Notes under the pieces: model-generated | Told to the model about the DNA's origin: nothing | Databases searched by the model: none | What the model saw: the letters and a program-made list of their open reading frames with translations, nothing else | Part shown: piece by piece, positions 27,554 to 36,600 of the stretch | Layout: each line of letters starts with the position of its first letter | Position numbering within the stretch: position 1 is the stretch's first letter | Program-made: the position numbers and the translations under genes | NCBI GenBank assembly: GCA_028693195.1 | Contig: JAQUVV010000003.1 | Coordinates: forward strand, 1-42,282 | DNA: 42,282 nucleotides | Direction of reading: 5' to 3' | From: Lachnospira sp. | GTDB taxonomy: Bacteria > Bacillota > Clostridia > Lachnospirales > Lachnospiraceae

Positions 27554-27919
27554 ATGACAAAGATAGAAAATCAAGCCCAATATGAATGGGCAGTGAAAAG
27601 AGTAGAGGAGCTTCTTCCATTAGTGAAAGATGATACCCCTTTGAATGATCCTAACAGCATAGAGTTAGAGCTTCTTTCCAATCTTGTTGCTGATTACTCA
27701 GAGGAGCACTTTGCTATTGGAGAGCCTTCATTAGTGGATGTTCTCAAACTTCGTATGTTTGAAATGGATCTGAATCAGAAATCTCTATCTAAGTTGATTG
27801 GCGTTAGCCCTTCACGTCTTAGTGATTATATTTCTGGCAAATGTGAACCGACATTGAAAGTTGCTCGTGAGATTAGTCGAAAGTTGAATATTGATGCTAA
27901 TATCGTGTTAGGGGTATGA
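27554..27919 (+). CDS. higA: HigA-like antitoxin (XRE HTH)
   Basis: 'DVLKLRMFEMDLNQKSLSKLIGVSPSRLSDYISGKCEPTLKVAREISRKLNID'. Confidence 0.88.
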   Translation: MTKIENQAQYEWAVKRVEELLPLVKDDTPLNDPNSIELELLSNLVADYSEEHFAIGEPSLVDVLKLRMFEMDLNQKSLSKLIGVSPSRLSDYISGKCEPTLKVAREISRKLNIDANIVLGV

Positions 27920-28287
27920 TAGATATTAAAGAACTAAGAATAGGAGACATAGTCCGTTGCGAATCAAGAGTTTTGCGTATAGAAGAAATAAATAACGATG
28001 TTATAAAAACAATATGGGGAGAGTATTCTATAGGGGATATAAAACCTATAGAAATAGGAAGTGGGTGTGATGCGAATATTATCTTGAAATCACGTATCCC
28101 TATAATGGCTACTTATGTTAGAGATGGAGATCCTATACCTGTACATCAAGATTATTATTTCATGCGATATAGAATTGATGATATTGACATATCAACTATT
28201 GTGGAGAAGAACAATATAAAATATGTTCATAAACTTCAAAGGTGGCTTGAAGATAATATGCCAGATTACTATTTATATACTTTTTAG
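27916..28287 (+). CDS. Hypothetical protein of a Bacteroidales 'IKYVHxLQ' type
   Basis: 'MIDIKELRIGDIV...IKYVHKLQRWLEDNMPDYYLYTF'. Confidence 0.6.
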   Translation: MIDIKELRIGDIVRCESRVLRIEEINNDVIKTIWGEYSIGDIKPIEIGSGCDANIILKSRIPIMATYVRDGDPIPVHQDYYFMRYRIDDIDISTIVEKNNIKYVHKLQRWLEDNMPDYYLYTF

Positions 28288-28318
28288 GCGTGATTCCATT
28301 CGGTTTCACGCCTTTTTT
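28286..28318 (+). terminator. Rho-independent terminator
   Basis: AGGCGTGA...TCACGCCT + T run. Confidence 0.85.
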
Positions 28319-28321
28319 CTT

Positions 28322-28348
28322 TAATAACGCACCTTTCCCTACTTGTTA
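28322..28348 (+). repeat. Intergenic repeat copy 1
   Basis: TAATAACGCACCTTTCCCTACTTGTTA; near-identical to 38957-38983. Confidence 0.5.
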
Positions 28349-28440
28349 GCTTTCCCACCTCTAAAAAATTCCCACAGCAATACACTATAAGTACTTTTAT
28401 ACCACTGAATTTCAATTTAACAATTTAATATTCATACGGT

Positions 28441-29073
28441 ATGAAAGAAAAAATCTTAGCAGCATTGAAAACGAAATTTGTCGGTGTCGATGATGCTATT
28501 CTTGACCGGATAGCGACCAAGAAAGCTGAAGGTCTAACGGACGAGAGCCAAATACCTGCCATTGTGGAGGGAGTTAGTTTTTCGTACGTGTTGACAAGTT
28601 ACGGTGATTTCCGTGCCGGGGATGCTACTCAATCAGCAATCAGAAACTATGAGAAGAAGCATAACCTTAAAGACGGTAAGCCAATCGAGAATGCCAGTCC
28701 TAATCCACAACCAGAAGAAAAGAAAGATGATGTTCCCGCATGGGCACAGGTGTTGATTGAGTCCAATAAGGCTCTCTCAACTGAACTTTCTACTTTGAAG
28801 CAAGAGAAGTTGCAGGCCACACGCCAAGAGCAGATTCTTGCAAAGGCAAAGGAGTATGGTATTCCTGAGAATTACGCTAAGAGATGCGCCATTAAAGAAG
28901 ATGAGGACTTGGATGTCTATTTCAAGGACTTGAAACAAGACTTTGCTAATGACGGATTCAAAGGCGTACAAGCTCCCGAAACACCGGAGCAAAAGCTTGA
29001 GAAAGAAAGTACCGAAATCGCCAATATGATTAATAAAGGTACTGAAGAGATTGTTGAACAAAACAAAAAGTAA
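28441..29073 (+). CDS. Putative capsid scaffolding protein
   Basis: Coiled-coil, charged ORF directly upstream of capsid genes. Confidence 0.6.
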   Translation: MKEKILAALKTKFVGVDDAILDRIATKKAEGLTDESQIPAIVEGVSFSYVLTSYGDFRAGDATQSAIRNYEKKHNLKDGKPIENASPNPQPEEKKDDVPAWAQVLIESNKALSTELSTLKQEKLQATRQEQILAKAKEYGIPENYAKRCAIKEDEDLDVYFKDLKQDFANDGFKGVQAPETPEQKLEKESTEIANMINKGTEEIVEQNKK

Positions 29074-29075
29074 AA

Positions 29076-29663
29076 ATGAGTGCAGGATTTAAGTACAACT
29101 TAACCCCAGAGCCATCGATAGAGGAAAGATACGATGTAAGTACGGGTATTCGTCGTAGAGGGCCGTATAAACTCGATACGACAAATCTGAACGTAGGGGA
29201 TGTTCTTCCTTCATTTATTCCAATAGCTGCCGATTTGAAATACAAGACATGCAAGGTAGTGAGAAACGTGAAGGTGGTAGAAGCCTATACCTCGGGAGGC
29301 ACGAGCCTTAAAATCCAGAAGGGATCTTATGCTTATTCTGGTATGTTTTTAGGTAATGGAACTAAAGGTACCACAGTTTCAGGAGTTGATAAGTCGAATT
29401 CTGATTATGATGTGTTGACCATATCAGACTTTGGTACCAGCATCGCAAAAAATGCCGTTCTTTTCGAGGCTAGTGAAGTTGGCGGAACAACCCCTAAGAA
29501 CGTTGCAAATTCAGCTCTTTATGAGAGCAGGAAAGTAGAGGATGGTATCAATCTGGTTGCGCTGTTATCGGCAGCTCGTGAGATTGAACCGGATAAGTTG
29601 GTAGTTCCTTTCTCCGATACGGACAAAGCGAATTTGGGTAAAGATTTTCAATTTAACGAATAG
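29076..29663 (+). CDS. Putative head fiber/decoration protein
   Basis: Position between scaffold and major capsid. Confidence 0.5.
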   Translation: MSAGFKYNLTPEPSIEERYDVSTGIRRRGPYKLDTTNLNVGDVLPSFIPIAADLKYKTCKVVRNVKVVEAYTSGGTSLKIQKGSYAYSGMFLGNGTKGTTVSGVDKSNSDYDVLTISDFGTSIAKNAVLFEASEVGGTTPKNVANSALYESRKVEDGINLVALLSAAREIEPDKLVVPFSDTDKANLGKDFQFNE

Positions 29664-29675
29664 GAGGATTAAGAT

Positions 29676-30776
29676 ATGATGTTGACTATTGAAACTCTTT
29701 TTAATGATGCGAATATAATCTCCGCTATCATTAATCGTGTCTCTCAGACGAGAGACGATAAGATATACTGGCAGCAGTATCTTGACTTCCGTCGTACTAC
29801 TACACGTGTGTTCAAGGACTATATAGGTTCTGTAACTGGGGTCATGGCCGGTTCTATCAATTCACGCTATGGTGAGAAACCTATCCGTGAACGTCGGAAC
29901 ATCGGTTCTGGGTATGGTGAAATAGCCTATCTTGGTGATGCCTACCAAATATCAATTGACCGTTTGTCTGAGTTACAGGACCTGATTGATAAATTCAACG
30001 CAGCCAAACCCGCTAATCAAAATACTGCTTTGAATGAGATTATCAATTTCGTTTATGATGATTTCCGTCAGGTGATGTTGGCAGCTCACAAGCGTATGGA
30101 CTTGGTTGTAGGTTCTTTGTTGATGACGGGTTCTGCAAATGTGAAGAACAAAGATAATCGCTCAGACATAAACACTCCGGATGTGTTAGAAATTGATCTT
30201 CCGTTCAAATTTATCACTCCCGAAGCCGCTGTAGCAGATAAGCTTATTTCTTATCTGCAAGCACAGATCAATTCTTTGAAGCCTCAATACGGTGCGTTTC
30301 AAAAGATGGTTATGTCTCGTGGAACGTTCGTTAAGTATATCGTGGGCAGTCCCGAATTAGGAGATAAATTCAAGATGATTCTTGGGCAGCGTGAAGTCAT
30401 GGCAAGTGCCGCTTTGGTTACTTCCGATCTTGCATCGCAAGTGTTCACTGGCATTGGGCTTCCTGCTATTGATATTAAGGAAGATTACGTTGAGGATCAG
30501 CAAGGTATTAACCATCAGGTTTATGCCGATGGTCGTATAACTCTGCTTCGTCAGGACAAAATCGGATATATGCGCTTCCATACTCCGTATGAGGCTACCG
30601 ATCCCATACCAGGACGTGCTTATACACAATCAGACGGGAACATGCTTATCTCACAATACAGGGATAAAAATGGGCGTTATCTGGAGTACACAGCTGAGTG
30701 GATTCCGCAGATTAGTAATCCTACGCGGATTGTGAACTTTGATTTATCACTTATTAATGCAGTTCAGGAGGGCTAA
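29676..30776 (+). CDS. Major capsid protein
   Basis: 366-aa ORF in capsid position; capsid-like sequence. Confidence 0.75.
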   Translation: MMLTIETLFNDANIISAIINRVSQTRDDKIYWQQYLDFRRTTTRVFKDYIGSVTGVMAGSINSRYGEKPIRERRNIGSGYGEIAYLGDAYQISIDRLSELQDLIDKFNAAKPANQNTALNEIINFVYDDFRQVMLAAHKRMDLVVGSLLMTGSANVKNKDNRSDINTPDVLEIDLPFKFITPEAAVADKLISYLQAQINSLKPQYGAFQKMVMSRGTFVKYIVGSPELGDKFKMILGQREVMASAALVTSDLASQVFTGIGLPAIDIKEDYVEDQQGINHQVYADGRITLLRQDKIGYMRFHTPYEATDPIPGRAYTQSDGNMLISQYRDKNGRYLEYTAEWIPQISNPTRIVNFDLSLINAVQEG

Positions 30777-30778
30777 AG

Positions 30779-31111
30779 ATGAAAGTAAAAGTTATTGGTA
30801 TTTTTCGTGATAAGTTCACCAAAGAACTGTATCAGGTTGGCACAGAGCTTGAGATGACTGATGAGGATCGTGTAAAAGACTTAGTGTCTCGTGGTCTGGT
30901 TGAAGCTCTTGAAGAGAAGAAAGAAGAAAGCAAAGAAACTCTTTCTCTCTTTGAACAGGAGTTTGAGAAAAAAGCAGTTGTTGATGCATTGAAGGCTATT
31001 GGTGAAAAAGCAACGATGAACATGAAAGGGGAAACTCTGATTGCAAATATTGTCGCTTTGGATGAAGAGAAGACAATGACTCTAAAAACAGCTTTGGGAA
31101 TTGAAGCATGA
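30779..31111 (+). CDS. Head protein, hypothetical
   Basis: 110-aa ORF in head cluster. Confidence 0.5.
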   Translation: MKVKVIGIFRDKFTKELYQVGTELEMTDEDRVKDLVSRGLVEALEEKKEESKETLSLFEQEFEKKAVVDALKAIGEKATMNMKGETLIANIVALDEEKTMTLKTALGIEA

Positions 31112-31410
31112 TAGTAGGTGACTACATAAAACAGAAGTTTCAGACCTTCGGCATTCAGTTGTCGGAGGCTGACCTTTTGGATATTTCTCTTGAAGTGGAT
31201 GATGAAGTAACCGAAGATAATAAGCTGAAAATCAGTGTGTCGATTGCGAAGTTTATTCCTTCTCTCTTACTCCGTGCGCAGTCCATCTCAGAAAGCGGGT
31301 TTTCAATGTCTTGGAACATTCAGGGCGTTAAGGACTACTATTCATGGGCTTGCAAAGAGTACGGATTAAAGGATGAGTTAAGCAATAAACCTAAAGTAAC
31401 ATTCTTATGA
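31108..31410 (+). CDS. Head-tail connector-like protein
   Basis: Position and overlap in structural operon. Confidence 0.45.
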   Translation: MIVGDYIKQKFQTFGIQLSEADLLDISLEVDDEVTEDNKLKISVSIAKFIPSLLLRAQSISESGFSMSWNIQGVKDYYSWACKEYGLKDELSNKPKVTFL

Positions 31411-31730
31411 TTTTTTCCCCTCATATATTGCAAGTTAAAGTCATTACCAAACCAAAAAAGGATGAGTTTGGCAGACCTATTCCAAATACAGGTAGAGAAG
31501 ATTGGGAAACGGTATGCGGATGTCGGTGCGATGATAACACTACAAAAGAGTTTACCTCTGATAATGGTTCTGTGTTCAGGCCAAACTATCACGTTGTATG
31601 CGAGAAGAAAGTTTTTCTGAAAGCGGGTGACGAAGTCAGATGTATGGATGGCGAAACGGTGAGGGCATGTGGGACGATTTACACTGTGAAATCTACAAAT
31701 TATTTTAATTATTCAGAGTTATGGATGTAG
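31407..31730 (+). CDS. Head closure-like protein
   Basis: Position in structural operon. Confidence 0.45.
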   Translation: MIFSPHILQVKVITKPKKDEFGRPIPNTGREDWETVCGCRCDDNTTKEFTSDNGSVFRPNYHVVCEKKVFLKAGDEVRCMDGETVRACGTIYTVKSTNYFNYSELWM

Positions 31731-32017
31731 ATTTTGACTTTTCAGATGTGGCTTCTTGGTTTGATGACGAGAAATCCCGTGTTCTTGCAAAAGAGCATGA
31801 AATAGCTAATGAATCAGTTCAATACGCTAAAGATAACGGTAGTTATCAAGATCGTACAGGCGTTCTAAGAGCATCCAATGAGGGAGAAGTTGACGAAGAG
31901 GGGATATTGCTGAAGAATGAAACAGAATATGCTTCATATGTGGAATCCAAAGAGTTTGATGTTTTAAGTGGTGCCGCTCTACATGCGGAAAAACGAGCTA
32001 AAGAAGAATTTGAATAG
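31721..32017 (+). CDS. HK97 gp10-like head-tail protein
   Basis: 'EHEIANESVQYAKDNGSYQDRTGVLRAS...YASYVESKEFDVLSGAA'. Confidence 0.55.
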   Translation: MDVDFDFSDVASWFDDEKSRVLAKEHEIANESVQYAKDNGSYQDRTGVLRASNEGEVDEEGILLKNETEYASYVESKEFDVLSGAALHAEKRAKEEFE

Positions 32018-32410
32018 ATGATAGTAAGTAGCGACATAGCGAACATCCTTTATCGTGATTGCAAGGCTTTCGGGATTGATAGAGTACCTGACGGAGAAAC
32101 TCTTACGGGCGAGATTACAACCGAAAGAATTGTCATTCATGCCAAGAAGCAAGAAGCGGGTACTTATTGGAAGAAAGGTTTTGTAGAGGTGAACCTATGT
32201 GTTCCTGATTCAAGCAAGAATTCCGCTAATTTCACTCGTTTGGGTGAACTTGAAAGACAAGCTCAAGAACTACTGGATGATGTGGTAAGTTCTTACGACG
32301 GTACTACCTATCGCTATGGAATTTCTTCTATCGGGCGAGAGAAAGACGTTTATTTGAAGTGTCATTATGTAAATGTAAGAATTTTGTTTGAAGTTTTAAA
32401 TGTGAAATAA
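32018..32410 (+). CDS. Tail completion-like protein
   Basis: Position upstream of major tail protein. Confidence 0.45.
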   Translation: MIVSSDIANILYRDCKAFGIDRVPDGETLTGEITTERIVIHAKKQEAGTYWKKGFVEVNLCVPDSSKNSANFTRLGELERQAQELLDDVVSSYDGTTYRYGISSIGREKDVYLKCHYVNVRILFEVLNVK

Positions 32411-32412
32411 TT

Positions 32413-32955
32413 ATGAGTAAGAAGTTTATCGGAATTAAAAGGTTATGGTATGCTGATCCTATAACTAGTATTGCAGGGACTTCCTTAACCGGTGCTGAAA
32501 TTAAAACTCTATTAGCTAAAGAAACTACCAAAGAAGTTAAGAATTCCCATCAGGATACATGGGGATATACGGAAGATGATCCATCTGTTACGAATTACAT
32601 AAATGAGTTGACAGGCCAGATCTATTATAAGGATATAACCCAAGCCGGAGCCGTGTCTATCGCTTTCACTTTAGGTGAATATGAATATGCAGACAAGGCA
32701 GCCTTGCAGGGTGGTACAGCCACTACAACAGGCTGGGACAGGGGAGACGTTCAGAATATCAACAAATGTATCATTGCTCAAACCAATAGCGGAAACTACA
32801 TTGTATTTCCAAACGCCTCTATTGTGGGCAAAGGGAATTTTGTCGAGAAGAATATCGGTTTAGGAGTAACGGCCGTTGCCATGGAAACTGGTGTTGCCAA
32901 TTTAGCTGCCGAGGTATGGAGAGATCAAGCAGAAGTAGAGGCCGTAGAGGGGTAA
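32413..32955 (+). CDS. Major tail protein
   Basis: 180-aa ORF upstream of chaperone and tape measure. Confidence 0.65.
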   Translation: MSKKFIGIKRLWYADPITSIAGTSLTGAEIKTLLAKETTKEVKNSHQDTWGYTEDDPSVTNYINELTGQIYYKDITQAGAVSIAFTLGEYEYADKAALQGGTATTTGWDRGDVQNINKCIIAQTNSGNYIVFPNASIVGKGNFVEKNIGLGVTAVAMETGVANLAAEVWRDQAEVEAVEG

Positions 32956-32981
32956 TATAAGGTAGAAAGATTGTATAACGT

Positions 32982-33018
32982 AAAGGGTGGAGTGGGTGAT
33001 ACCACCCCATCCTTTTTT
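32982..33018 (+). terminator. Hairpin/terminator after major tail protein gene
   Basis: AAAGGGTGG...CCATCCTTT + T run. Confidence 0.65.
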
Positions 33019-33031
33019 AATTTAAAATCGT

Positions 33032-33448
33032 ATGAATGAAGCTGCTAAACTAGTATCTGACAGCGTGTTAGGTGAAGATTTTATCACTATAAAAATCGGA
33101 AAGAAGGCCTATACAGTCTATCCTCCGGCAATAAAAACGCTTTGTCGGGCTGTTTCCGAGTTTTCAAAGATAGGCATGGATGGAGAATACAATCAGTTAA
33201 CCGTTTTAGCCGAACTACCAGAAAACGTACCTCATATAATTAAGGGCATTTCTACTTTGATCGTAGGTGACGTGAAGTGTTGGCGCTGGAAATCTCACAG
33301 GGTAGGAAAGACTCTTAAGTCATTAAACCTTCACGAATTAAAGAAAGTCATTGAGGATGTTCTTCCACTGTTAGGAGGAGATGCTTTTTTCGCCTGTGCC
33401 GCTTCTCTGAAGTCCATGTCAAAGATAGCGGCACATCCCAAGTTGTAG
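33032..33448 (+). CDS. Tail assembly chaperone, short (0-frame) form
   Basis: 138-aa ORF between major tail protein and tape measure. Confidence 0.7.
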   Translation: MNEAAKLVSDSVLGEDFITIKIGKKAYTVYPPAIKTLCRAVSEFSKIGMDGEYNQLTVLAELPENVPHIIKGISTLIVGDVKCWRWKSHRVGKTLKSLNLHELKKVIEDVLPLLGGDAFFACAASLKSMSKIAAHPKL

Positions 33449-33642
33449 GTAATGATACACTTTTAGGGCAGATAGCCTCTTTTATGGAAAATCTTCATTT
33501 AAACTATAAAGAAGTGATTGAAGTAATACCTTATAGAAATCTCATTATCATGCAGAAAGATAAACTTCATACTTTAAGTGGTGAGGTGATGGAAGAAGTG
33601 TCAGAAGAAGAGTATTTTAAGAATAAATCAAAAAGTAGATAG
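33032..33642 (+). CDS. Tail assembly chaperone, predicted -1 frameshifted long form
   Basis: Slippery heptamer T_TTT_TTC at 33385-33391; -1 frame stays open to TAG 33640-33642. Confidence 0.65.
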
Positions 33643-33644
33643 AT

Positions 33645-36600
33645 ATGCCTAAATTATACTTTCGTGTAGAATCAGACTGGGAAAAAGTTCTAAGACTTCG
33701 TGAAGAGATTATTAAGTTAGAATCTCAATTAAAGTCGATGGATGCCAATAAAGCACCTGCGGCTGTGGCAACGTTAAACAGACAGATTAACGAGGCTCAA
33801 TCACAACTCAAGGGAATGGTCAGCGAGGCTGCAAAAACGGCTGTAATGATGGATGGAGATTTTAAAAGTAAGATATATAAAGGCTCTCAGGCTGTTAATG
33901 ATTTCACGCAAAAAATAATCAGCCAGAAAGCAGTAGTCAAGGATGTAGAGGCTGATGTAAGACGGCTTACCGATGCTTATCGTTCCGTCCGTATGAATCC
34001 TTTGAAGGGGAACAATGCGCTAGGTGAACTAAACGCAGCTAAACGAGTACTCAACGAAGAGAGAGCGGCTCTATTCGACCTTACTCAGCAACAAGCAAAC
34101 GCTCGTTTATCGGTGAAAAAGCTCAAGGACGAATACGCATTATACAATACAGAAATAAAGGATAGCACATCCTCTACATTCTCACTAGGAAAAGCATTGG
34201 GCATTATCGGTGGGATAGCGACTCTTAGACAACTAGGCTCACAAATACTAGATGTTCGCAGTCAGTTCCGTTCTGCAGAAGTATCACTAGAGACAATGGT
34301 AGGCGAAGAGCAAGCTAAAAAACTCTTATCTAAGAATAAACAGTATGCCAAAATATCTTCTTTGGAGTTCATGGATATACAATCCTCAACCGAGATGATG
34401 ATAGGCTTTAATATTGAAGCTGAGAAAGTGCCTAGATACATAGAGGCTATTGGGGATATATCAAGGGGAAACAGCCAGAAATTTCAGTCTCTTTCGTTGG
34501 CCTTTAGTCAGATGTCGGCAGCGGGTAAGCTTATGGGGCAGGACTTGAATCAGATGATTAATGCCGGTTTCAACCCGCTACAATTTATAGCAGAGAAGAC
34601 GGGCAAAACAATTGCGCAACTCAAAGATGAGATGTCAAAAGGTGCTATCTCCGCAGAGATGGTACAGCAAGCATTTATCGATGCCACAAGTGCAGGAGGG
34701 AAGTTTTATGGCATGTCACAGAAGCAAAGTGAAGAGGTAGCCGGACAGATGTCTATCCTTTCAGATACAATCTCAAACAAATTGAATGAGATTGGAGAAA
34801 GCAATGAAGGGCTTATAAAAGCAGGAATCAAGGGAGCTACTGCTTTAGTCAATAACTATGAAGAGATTGGTAAAGCTATCACTATTCTGATAACAACTTA
34901 TGGCACGTATAAAACCGCTCTGGTGTTGAGTACCCTATTGGAAGAGGGAGGTAGCAAGGCGTTATGGGGTAAGATAGCAGCTACGAAGGCAGCTACAGTC
35001 GCACAGGCCACTTACAACAAGGTTTTATTAATGAATCCTTATGTGGCCGTTACGGCTGGGGTAGTAGCTCTAGGAGTAGCTTTATATACCTTGAGCGATT
35101 CAACAAGCGCACAAGAAAAGGAATACAAAAAACTGATAGACAGACAAGAAAAATATGATAAATATTTAGAAAACGAGAAAAGAAGGATAGATGATTTATT
35201 GTCAATTTTACAAGACGAGCTATCTACCAGAGAAGCCAAACTTAAAGCCTTTAACGAACTTCAAAAAATATCTCCATCTGTTTTTGGCACGTATGAAACA
35301 GAGAAGCAACTTGTAGATAACTTAACAGAAGCGAGGAAAAAAGAGAACGAACAACTTCTTATAAAGCAAAAAATGACGACCTCATATAATCAGATCAATG
35401 ATATAAATAGTCTGAAAGGTCTTAAAAGATTGCAAGAATTAGAGCGTGTTGGTGAAGCTGGCAGGATAAGGCAGGGTACGCAGGCTGAATATCAGTCGCT
35501 GTATCAGCAATTCAATGTAAGAAGAGACAAAGGGGCATTTGAAACTGATGCAGAGGTGATAAAAGGTAAAATCAGGGCTATCACATCCATAATTGGAGCT
35601 GATCAAGAAAAGATGCGTCAATCTCAACAAATAGCATGGGCTTTATCACTGGAAGGAATGACTAAAGAGTCTGCAAAGGCCTATCTGAAAATGTACGAAG
35701 GGTATAGGATAATATTAAGAGATTCAGGTAAGGAATGGCTTCAGATACAAGGTGAAGAGGCACCATTAACAGATAAAATGTTAGTAAGTAGAATCCAATC
35801 TCTTAATGATAAAATTATAAATATCGAGGAGAAATCAGCCAAAGATTATATCAATGAAGCTAAGTCTGCATGGGATAAGGCCAAAAAAGATGTAGAGGAT
35901 ATAAAAACATCCGCTAAAACATATACATCAGCAGATCAGTATGAGAAAGAGCTTAAAAAGGCAGATGATGCAGAAAAGGCAGCAAAAGAACGGTATGAAA
36001 AACTAGGCGGCAGTACTACTAAGAAAGAGACTGAATCCGAGAAGCTAAGGAAAGAGACCGAAAAGTATAACGTTCTCCTCACTAAGCAAGCCTTAGAGGA
36101 AAAACGAAGAGCCGAAGACTTACAAATGTCAGTTGTAGAAGATCGTATTAAAGCAATGGATGAAGGCTCAAAAAAAACAATCGCTCAAATGGAATACAAC
36201 TTCGAAAAGGAGATGCAAACCATTGACAGAGAAAAAGAGGATGCTCTAAGAAGGAAGATAGAAGATGCGCGCTCTGCTTTTGAATCCAATCCTAAGAATA
36301 AAGGCAAATCTTTTGATTCATCAGGCATCACTTTATCCGATAAAGATATTGAGATGTACGACAGTCGTTATAAGTCAGCCATATTGAGTTTTGAGAAAGA
36401 ACAGGCTGCTTTCAAGCAGAGATCAAAAGATTCATGGAATAACTATTTAAAAGAATGGGGTACAGTGATGGAGAAAAGGAAAGCTATCACTGAATCTTAT
36501 TCTGATAAAATTGCTAAAGCGGAAACAGAGGGGGAAAAGGAATCTCTTAAAAAGCAGATGCAAGAAGAACTGTCTAATATAGACCTTAGCGAGTTGAAGC

